In this document: piece by piece, positions 59,270-64,000 of the stretch | Layout: every line of letters begins with the position of its first letter | How positions within the stretch are numbered: the first letter of the stretch is position 1 | NCBI RefSeq assembly: GCF_002571225.1 | Contig: NZ_NVEC01000073.1 | Coordinates: forward strand, 1 to 64,000 | Source: Bacillus sp. AFS059628 | GTDB taxonomy: Bacteria > Bacillota > Bacilli > Bacillales > Bacillaceae_G | Length of the DNA: 64,000 nt | Direction of reading: 5' to 3' | The notes under the pieces: generated by a model | Database searches by the model: none | Seen by the model: the letters and a program-made list of their open reading frames with translations, nothing else | What the model was told of the DNA's origin: nothing | Translations under genes and position numbers: made by a program

Positions 59270-59328
59270 AATTGAATCTCCCTTCATAAATAAAGGACAC
59301 AGCATTGAGCTGCACCCTTTTTATAATT

Positions 59329-59913
59329 TTATTTGCTTAATGCTGGTGCTGTTTCTGTTGGTGGTGCTGGAACTGTCTTAAACCAATTCGCTGCAACGGT
59401 TGCATCATATCCTGTTTCTTCTTCATCTAAACGATGTCTCCAGTTTCCATCTGAACGTTGGATCGCTTTGCATTTAATTTTAGCCGATTGGAAAGTTGGT
59501 TTATCTTCAGCTGTCTTGTGCTCATCTTCAGGAATTTCAAATTTCGTTTTGTAGTAGCAATAAAAACGGTTTTTCCCATTGTCTTTTGGTAAACGGTATA
59601 ATAACGCTACATATGGAGCAACATCATTTACATTATCGATTACCTGACCTTTAATTAGTTTCTTTCCTAATAGTTCAGCGTAAGTAGATAATGAAATATC
59701 CGCTGTTTCTAATTCGATTTCTACACCACCAAAGGCACTTGCTGTTGCTAGCGGCCCTCCTTCTGCATAGAACGTTACGGATTCATTTTTAGGTGAAGCC
59801 TTGCCACTTACTGCATCTCCAATTTTCTTAGGTGCTGCATACGTAAACTTACCATCTGGTGTTTCTGTCAAAATCGCATAATGTAAATCTCTAAAATCGA
59901 CTGCAATTGCCAT
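59329..59913 (-). CDS. major tail protein
   Basis: A 194-aa tail tube subunit. The start MAIAVDFRDLHYAILTETPD and the pattern of beta strands fit the phi13-type major tail protein family. The position just before the G chaperone gene is canonical. AGGAGG precedes the ATG. The C-terminal TVPAPPTETAPALSK is a Pro-rich end. Confidence 0.88.
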   Translation of the reverse strand: MAIAVDFRDLHYAILTETPDGKFTYAAPKKIGDAVSGKASPKNESVTFYAEGGPLATASAFGGVEIELETADISLSTYAELLGKKLIKGQVIDNVNDVAPYVALLYRLPKDNGKNRFYCYYKTKFEIPEDEHKTAEDKPTFQSAKIKCKAIQRSDGNWRHRLDEEETGYDATVAANWFKTVPAPPTETAPALSK

Positions 59914-59926
59914 ATTTGTTTTCCTC

Positions 59927-60286
59927 CTAAATTTTTAATTCTGTACGAAACCTCATACCATAATGATAGATTTTCGTATCTGGTTCATATAAATTTGCTG
60001 TTGTAATACGCTGAAATCCTATATTTTTCATAGAAGTGTTTACCGCTTCTTTTAAATCACCCTTCACAGGGCTAAAGGACCAAATATCTACTTGAAATAA
60101 AATAGTGCTAGTAGATTCCGCACCCTCCGCGTATCTGCTAGCACTATTATCTAACTCAGAATAAGTAATCCATGTTTTTCCGTTATCGTCACCACGAACC
60201 ATATTGTAGATATATTCTCCACCAATTTTTTCTACAATAAAAGGCGTTGTAAGTGCACGTAACACATCTTTTTCTAAAAATCTCAT
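59927..60286 (-). CDS. tail completion / tail terminator-like protein
   Basis: A 119-aa protein between the HK97 gp10-like gene and the major tail gene, the usual place of the tail terminator that caps the tail tube. The LFQVDIWS strand and the FRTELKI end resemble DUF806-type minor tail proteins. Its ATG overlaps the upstream stop by four bases. Confidence 0.75.
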   Translation of the reverse strand: MRFLEKDVLRALTTPFIVEKIGGEYIYNMVRGDDNGKTWITYSELDNSASRYAEGAESTSTILFQVDIWSFSPVKGDLKEAVNTSMKNIGFQRITTANLYEPDTKIYHYGMRFRTELKI

Positions 60287-60720
60287 ACAATATGCAACGC
60301 TGCTGCAAAGACATTTCGCATCTCATGAACTGCCTTTACTTCCGTGTGAGTTACTGTCTTCTCTATAAACCCTTTATGTGGTGGATATGGCATTTTACTG
60401 GTCCCCCAGTTTTGGAATTTCATATAAAAGTGGGGGGAATTATCATCTCTTTCCCACCCCACACTAATTGATTTGACTCCATTCCGAGTTTTTATTTTTC
60501 CAACAAAAACCTCGTCCTTTGCATGTTTACCTGTTCTCCATGATTCTTTTGGTGAAGGTGGTTTCGGATGTGCACTTACTGGACTTTCTACCTCCAGAGC
60601 ATCCCTTACTACCTCAGCACCTTTCTTTAATGCTGAGTTTTCAATTGTTTTTACACTTCTTCCTAAAGCTTCAAAACGTTGAATAGCTTCTTGTATCCCA
60701 AAGGTTGTTACTTCTGCCAT
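60283..60720 (-). CDS. HK97 gp10-like head-tail/tail component
   Basis: A 145-aa protein of the HK97 gp10 family. The segment PKESWRTGKHAKDEVFVG and the aromatic NSPHFYMKFQNWGTSKMP pattern near residues 100-115 are typical. The start MAEVTTFG is chosen, with GAGGAG eight bases upstream. It overlaps both neighbours slightly, as expected in the head-tail joining cluster. Confidence 0.85.
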   Translation of the reverse strand: MAEVTTFGIQEAIQRFEALGRSVKTIENSALKKGAEVVRDALEVESPVSAHPKPPSPKESWRTGKHAKDEVFVGKIKTRNGVKSISVGWERDDNSPHFYMKFQNWGTSKMPYPPHKGFIEKTVTHTEVKAVHEMRNVFAAALHIV

Positions 60721-61055
60721 ATAGATCGCTCCTCGCACACCAAGCATGTCTCTTTATGTTGCTCATCAACATCTACAACAGCTTTTATTTCAAAGAGTCG
60801 GTCATCATACAAAACTCGCATTTTCGAATCAATTCCCCTACGAAATCGCATAAAAAAATTCACTGTACGTACCGCATTTTCGGTATTTCCAGCGAATATT
60901 TCATAGTTAAATCCCTTTCCAAATGGTGTTTTTGCTCTTGCCCAAACAGTGACAACATCTTTCCATTCTGGTGGAATTGGATTCCCTTCTTCATCTTTTT
61001 TATTTGTGATTTCCTGTTGAATTGTTATTCTTTTATTTAATTTACTTGGATTCAT
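60708..61055 (-). CDS. head closure / head-tail joining protein (SPP1 gp16 type)
   Basis: A 115-aa phage head-tail joining protein. The opening MNPSKLNKRITIQ and the WARAKTPFGKGF region match the family. The start is ATG rather than the GTG nine bases before it, as that GTG is within the GGTG Shine-Dalgarno. It overlaps the connector gene before it and gp10 after it. Confidence 0.82.
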   Translation of the reverse strand: MNPSKLNKRITIQQEITNKKDEEGNPIPPEWKDVVTVWARAKTPFGKGFNYEIFAGNTENAVRTVNFFMRFRRGIDSKMRVLYDDRLFEIKAVVDVDEQHKETCLVCEERSIWQK

Positions 61056-61317
61056 GATTATCACCGTTATTATAGTCCCTTAATTGTAATATGGTAGTTT
61101 CTAATGACTGTTTTAACGCAGGGACATTTAATGATTTATCTTGATTCTCATAGTTTAATAAAACATGCGTAATTACCGCTATTTTGTAAAGGGCCTTGTC
61201 ACTTTCAGGAACACCAGAACCTAGTAAGACTTCTTTTGCTCCATCAATTAGAAGTTGGATAATTATATCCTCTTCATTCCCATCAATTTTTAATTTTCCT
61301 TTTATAAGCTCCAGCAT
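61042..61317 (-). CDS. head-tail connector protein (gp6/gp15 type)
   Basis: A 91-aa, helical protein at the first position after the capsid gene, where the DNA-packaging adaptor (HK97 gp6 or SPP1 gp15 type) is encoded. It forms the ring beneath the portal. The pattern EEDIIIQLLIDGAKEVLLGS with the following helices fits the family. It starts nine bases after the end of the FN3 extension. Confidence 0.82.
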   Translation of the reverse strand: MLELIKGKLKIDGNEEDIIIQLLIDGAKEVLLGSGVPESDKALYKIAVITHVLLNYENQDKSLNVPALKQSLETTILQLRDYNNGDNHESK

Positions 61318-61325
61318 GGTATCAC

Positions 61326-61607
61326 CTACGATCCTGAAGCACTTGTTTTCGCTGATAATTCAACGCTTAACGTTGAACTTAATCCGTTATTCCCAACAGC
61401 TTTCACTTGATAAGAATATGTTGTATCACCTGTTAACCCTGTATCTTTATAAGTTGTTGCTACTGACGTTCCTACTTGTTTGCCATTACGTAATATTTGA
61501 TATTCTTTAATGCCCCCATCATACACAACAGGAGACCAACTAATGTTGGCCGTTGTTACTGTTGCAGAATCAACTTTTAATCCTGTTGGAGTTTGGGGCG
61601 GATTAGG
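61326..61607 (-). CDS. fibronectin type III domain, +1 frameshift extension of the capsid protein
   Basis: In the +1 frame relative to the capsid gene, a frame of 93 residues begins exactly at its CCC-TAA stop. It reads PNPPQTPTGLKVDSATVTTA, then ISWSPV and YQVKAVGNNGLSS, a full FN3 domain. There is no ATG, GTG or TTG before the domain starts; the first in-frame GTG lies in the middle of it. It can therefore only be made whole by ribosomes that shift from CCC to CCT at the stop. The result would be a capsid protein with a surface FN3 domain on part of the subunits. Confidence 0.8.
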   Translation of the reverse strand, partial: PNPPQTPTGLKVDSATVTTANISWSPVVYDGGIKEYQILRNGKQVGTSVATTYKDTGLTGDTTYSYQVKAVGNNGLSSTLSVELSAKTSASGS

Positions 61608-61608
61608 G
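61603..61608 (-). promoter_or_regulatory. +1 translational frameshift site (CCC-TAA)
   Basis: The last sense codon of the capsid gene is proline CCC, followed by the stop TAA. A proline tRNA on CCC can re-pair with CCT one base on while the stop is slow to be decoded. The next codons in the +1 frame enter the FN3 domain. Such shifty stops are known for Listeria phage PSA structural genes. Confidence 0.7.
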
Positions 61609-62745
61609 CGTAACTTTAACTTCTGCGATACGGAATGCAGAGTTTAAAGAACGTTTTTGATCATACCAAGCTGTTAATACAAATAGATATTCTCCTGAAT
61701 CCACATTCTTATCCGTGTCATATGTCATTGCATCATAGTTGATACGGAAAAAGTTAAAGTCTCCTACAATCGGTTTTACTGCCGCGTCAACGAATTCTAC
61801 AGGTTTACCCATTACTTTTTCAGGTGGTGTATCAAAGAAATTTGTTGTTCCGTTAGATAACGATTTAACAATTTTTAAATAGTCTGCATATCGCATAACA
61901 ACCTTAGCATTTTCACGATAATCTTCATGTAAGTCCGCAATTGCATTAGTGATAGATTCAAATAAATCTTCACCTGACACACGTTTTACATCAGATCCAT
62001 TATAGAATGACATATGCCCTAAACCAGATTTCGGTGTAACTGCTAGTGCATCCTTCTTCTCTTTCGCGGCTAATCCTGAACGTAATGCATTTTCTACATA
62101 TTGTGTGAGTTCAACATCGGTACCATGAATAACTGTATCAGAAATTTTTACTTTCACCTTAAATTTATTACGCCCAAATGCCACAGTATCACCTGTAAGC
62201 TTCATTTCTTTCGCTGTTTCTTCATCTGTAATGAAATCATCATCATCAAGTGTGTATGAAATTTTAGGTAATTCTAAGCCTTTAATCGCACTTACTTGAG
62301 AAACTTCTCGTAATTGATTTTTCGCAAAAGGCTCATGTACCAATTCCTTTTGCATATTTGTTGGGAAAAACTTATCGCCTCCCGTTGAATTACCAGCTGG
62401 TAAAGCAATTAAAGCCTTAACATCATCTGATACTGCTCGACCTTGTACTGCCGCACGAATAAATTCTGCTTTTGCCGCTACTTCTTTTTGTTTCGGATCT
62501 TCAATACCAGTAATAACATTTTTCTGTTGAGCAAATTTAGCTGTTTGTTCTGCTTCTAGTTGATCATGTTGTTGTTTTACAACATCAAAGCGAGCTTGTA
62601 AGTCTGCTTTTGATGTTTGCAATACTTTGATATCATTTAACGAAGCTGATGGATCCATAGCCTTTGTAGCCAGTTCATTTTCTGTTTTCGCCAATTGTTG
62701 GCCAATTGTTGCCATTGCTTGTTTTAACTCATAAATGGTTTTCAT
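61603..62745 (-). CDS. major capsid protein (HK97 fold)
   Basis: A 380-aa phage capsid protein. The first about 100 residues are a charged coiled coil (delta/scaffold domain), expected to be cut by the neighbouring protease. From about 115 on the HK97 fold begins (GGDKFFPTNMQKELVHE), with the A-domain near the C-terminus (EYLFVLTAWYDQKRSLNSAF). The stop codon is the shifty CCC-TAA discussed separately. It lies between the protease and connector genes. Confidence 0.93.
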   Translation of the reverse strand: MKTIYELKQAMATIGQQLAKTENELATKAMDPSASLNDIKVLQTSKADLQARFDVVKQQHDQLEAEQTAKFAQQKNVITGIEDPKQKEVAAKAEFIRAAVQGRAVSDDVKALIALPAGNSTGGDKFFPTNMQKELVHEPFAKNQLREVSQVSAIKGLELPKISYTLDDDDFITDEETAKEMKLTGDTVAFGRNKFKVKVKISDTVIHGTDVELTQYVENALRSGLAAKEKKDALAVTPKSGLGHMSFYNGSDVKRVSGEDLFESITNAIADLHEDYRENAKVVMRYADYLKIVKSLSNGTTNFFDTPPEKVMGKPVEFVDAAVKPIVGDFNFFRINYDAMTYDTDKNVDSGEYLFVLTAWYDQKRSLNSAFRIAEVKVTP

Positions 62746-62766
62746 AAAATTAATTCCCCCGTTTTT

Positions 62767-63519
62767 TTAAAATATTGTTTCTAAATAGGCAAGATTTGCT
62801 TTTGAATCTGCAACGATTTTTTCTCGTAATTCCTTTTCTTCTATGCTCATAATTGATTTATCGGATTGCATTTGTAATAGTTGTTGTGGCACATTCTGAT
62901 ATTGTTTCGCCCACTTGTCATCAAATGCATATGCAACAGCTTGGTTAGCTTCAACAATTTCATCACAAAGCCCTAATTCTAAGCATTGTTCGGCTGTTAA
63001 CCATGTATCTTCTTCAAGCATTTCGTATAACATTTCTTCTGACATTTTTTCACCAGATCGATCAAGATAATACTGGCACATTGCCTGGCTAATACGTTCC
63101 ACATCATCAGCCGCTTTTCTTAATTGCTTAGCATTACCCCAAGCTCCTGTCATTGCATGGTGAATCATCATTAATGAATTATTTGGCATAATAATACGTT
63201 TTGAAATCATTGGTAAAACAGATGCACAAGATGCCGCTACCCCATCAATATGCGATATAATATCGGCTGGATGTCGTTTTAACATAGCGATAATAGCCAT
63301 TGCTTCAAACACACTACCTCCAGGACTATTAATGTATAGATTGATAGTCTCAATGCCATCACCCAATGCTTCCAATTCGTTTTTGAAAGTAATAGATGAC
63401 ACCTCGCCATATTCTTCCCATGCATATTTTGTAATTTCTCCATAAATAAAAACATCAGCCGTTTTACCATTCGCCGATGCTTTCATTTGAAAAAACTTAT
63501 TCTGTTTGTTCTTTGCCAC
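62767..63519 (-). CDS. ClpP-like head maturation protease
   Basis: A 250-aa serine protease of the ClpP (S14) fold that trims the capsid during head maturation. The catalytic Ser is in DGVAASCAS (about residue 100), the His in MMIHHAMTG, and the Asp further on. INSPGGSVFEAMAI is the oxyanion strand. The C-terminus is a charged extension. It overlaps the portal gene by 23 bases, normal in the portal-protease-capsid order. Confidence 0.92.
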   Translation of the reverse strand: MAKNKQNKFFQMKASANGKTADVFIYGEITKYAWEEYGEVSSITFKNELEALGDGIETINLYINSPGGSVFEAMAIIAMLKRHPADIISHIDGVAASCASVLPMISKRIIMPNNSLMMIHHAMTGAWGNAKQLRKAADDVERISQAMCQYYLDRSGEKMSEEMLYEMLEEDTWLTAEQCLELGLCDEIVEANQAVAYAFDDKWAKQYQNVPQQLLQMQSDKSIMSIEEKELREKIVADSKANLAYLETIF

Positions 63520-64000
63520 CGTTTTTCACCCCCTTCCGTTGAGTTGGGTCCATATCAATTGGATATAAATCACCACTTACCCAAAGTTTTGAAGCATTAC
63601 CACCCACAGGCGGTTCATCTTCTTTTTGACGAACATCATCTTGTGATAACCATCCACTCCTAATTGCGGCTTGATAATAAGCTGTTCTTGAAGCTGTATC
63701 ACCTCTTAACAGTCCTCCAAGATTGAATTTAAAGTAATGGCCTTCTTGTCGTTCTTTTTTATTCAGCAACTTACGATTCATTTCTTGCTCATACTGACGA
63801 ACAATAGGGGTTAAAGTCATTTGAACAAACTGAATCATCAGCTGTTCATTACTGCTATAACTCTGTCCTTCCGTGTCATTTAAAAATGTAACCGGAACAT
63901 TAAAAACGTTAGCAACCCGTGAACGTGTAATTCGTTCGGATGCTAACGTGTCTGAAGCGAAGTATTTCCGCTCCATCTCTTCTATATTGACACCTGGTTC
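63497..64000 (-). CDS. phage portal protein, C-terminal part (cut by the window edge)
   Basis: The last 167 residues of an HK97-type portal protein. Recognisable is the helical segment ITRSRVANVFNVPVTFLND with SYSSNEQLMIQFVQMTLTPI. The Pro/Gly-rich end (DEPPVGGNASKLWV and DMDPTQRKG) is usual. The frame is open to the last base of the window, so the start lies outside. The portal forms the DNA entry ring of the head. Confidence 0.9.
   Translation of the reverse strand, partial: EPGVNIEEMERKYFASDTLASERITRSRVANVFNVPVTFLNDTEGQSYSSNEQLMIQFVQMTLTPIVRQYEQEMNRKLLNKKERQEGHYFKFNLGGLLRGDTASRTAYYQAAIRSGWLSQDDVRQKEDEPPVGGNASKLWVSGDLYPIDMDPTQRKGVKNGGKEQTE

Larger units (their letters stand above)
42005..64000. 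mobile_element. siphovirus-type prophage inserted in dpaB (continues beyond the window)
   Basis: From the dpaB junction to the right edge the content is phage: cargo genes at the host border, then lysis, tail, head-tail joining, capsid, protease and portal genes, in the standard late-gene order read right to left. Terminase, replication, regulator and recombinase genes are not seen and should lie to the right. The genes lie on the minus strand in a dense, overlapping row, except for the plus-strand cargo between 42.2 and 45.5 kb. Confidence 0.95.

Noticed and set aside
61326-61526. Separate 66-aa FN3 gene starting at an internal GTG
   Set aside because: The GTG lies in the middle of the FN3 domain, so the product would be a broken fold; the full domain only fits with +1 frameshifting from the capsid gene.
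1-64000. tRNA or rRNA genes, insertion sequence transposases, CRISPR arrays
   Set aside because: None was found on either strand; the only mobile DNA is the prophage and the two introns, plus the possible short repeat at 37.7 kb.

Overview
The window is chromosomal DNA of a Bacillus cereus group member (B. cereus/thuringiensis/anthracis/mycoides type). This is shown by the low GC content, the B. subtilis-like gene order from mutL through recA to dapA-dapG-asd, many sporulation genes (cotE, spoVS, spoIIIE, dpaB), and a recA gene interrupted by a small group I intron, as known from B. anthracis. Almost all chromosomal genes lie on the minus strand, so the biological reading direction is right to left.

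Layout. 1-1.9 kb: a small orphan gene, terminators and a penicillin V acylase-family hydrolase. 2-9.5 kb: mutL, mutS, cotE, ricA (ymcA), miaB. 9.9-12.5 kb: korB-korA, a two-subunit 2-oxoacid:ferredoxin oxidoreductase. 12.7-16.7 kb: dipeptidase, spoVS (with a sigma-H-like promoter), ymdB, rny. 17.1-18.5 kb: recA in two exons around a 327-nt group I intron, with a LexA box upstream. 18.6-26.1 kb: cinA, pgsA, a RodZ-like gene, ymfK, ymfJ, ymfI, ymfH, ymfF. 26.3-32.2 kb: a guanosine/nucleoside ABC transporter (nupNOPQ type) behind a GntR regulator, with a promoter, a guanine-type purine riboswitch and an intrinsic terminator as leader. 32.4-41.7 kb: spoIIIE, ylzJ, tepA, rnjB, dapA, dapG, asd.

At about 42,004 the host operon breaks. 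Only the last 62 codons of dpaB (spoVFB, dipicolinate synthase subunit B) remain, and a siphovirus-type prophage begins and continues past the right edge. Its host-proximal end carries plus-strand cargo: an Excalibur-domain membrane protein, a WXG100/pre-toxin polymorphic toxin, a putative immunity gene and a further small gene. Then come minus-strand lysis, tail and head genes: GH25 endolysin, holin, XhlA-like protein, tail-associated protein, distal tail protein, tape measure, G/GT chaperones, major tail protein, tail completion, connectors, major capsid, ClpP-like protease and portal (cut by the edge). The recombinase, repressor, replication genes and the 5' part of dpaB are not in the window.

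The prophage region uses several non-standard decoding events. (1) A second ORF-less group I intron (260 nt) splits the tape-measure gene; removing it restores one 1671-aa frame, and its core motifs closely match the recA intron. (2) The capsid gene ends in CCC-TAA, directly followed in the +1 frame by a start-less fibronectin type III domain, the arrangement expected for +1 frameshifting. (3) The G/GT tail chaperones have an A9 slippery run for -1 frameshifting. (4) The prophage sits in a sporulation gene, which suggests excision in the mother cell to restore dpaB, as reported for other intervening elements. A small gene near 38.3 kb is broken by one base in a poly-A run.
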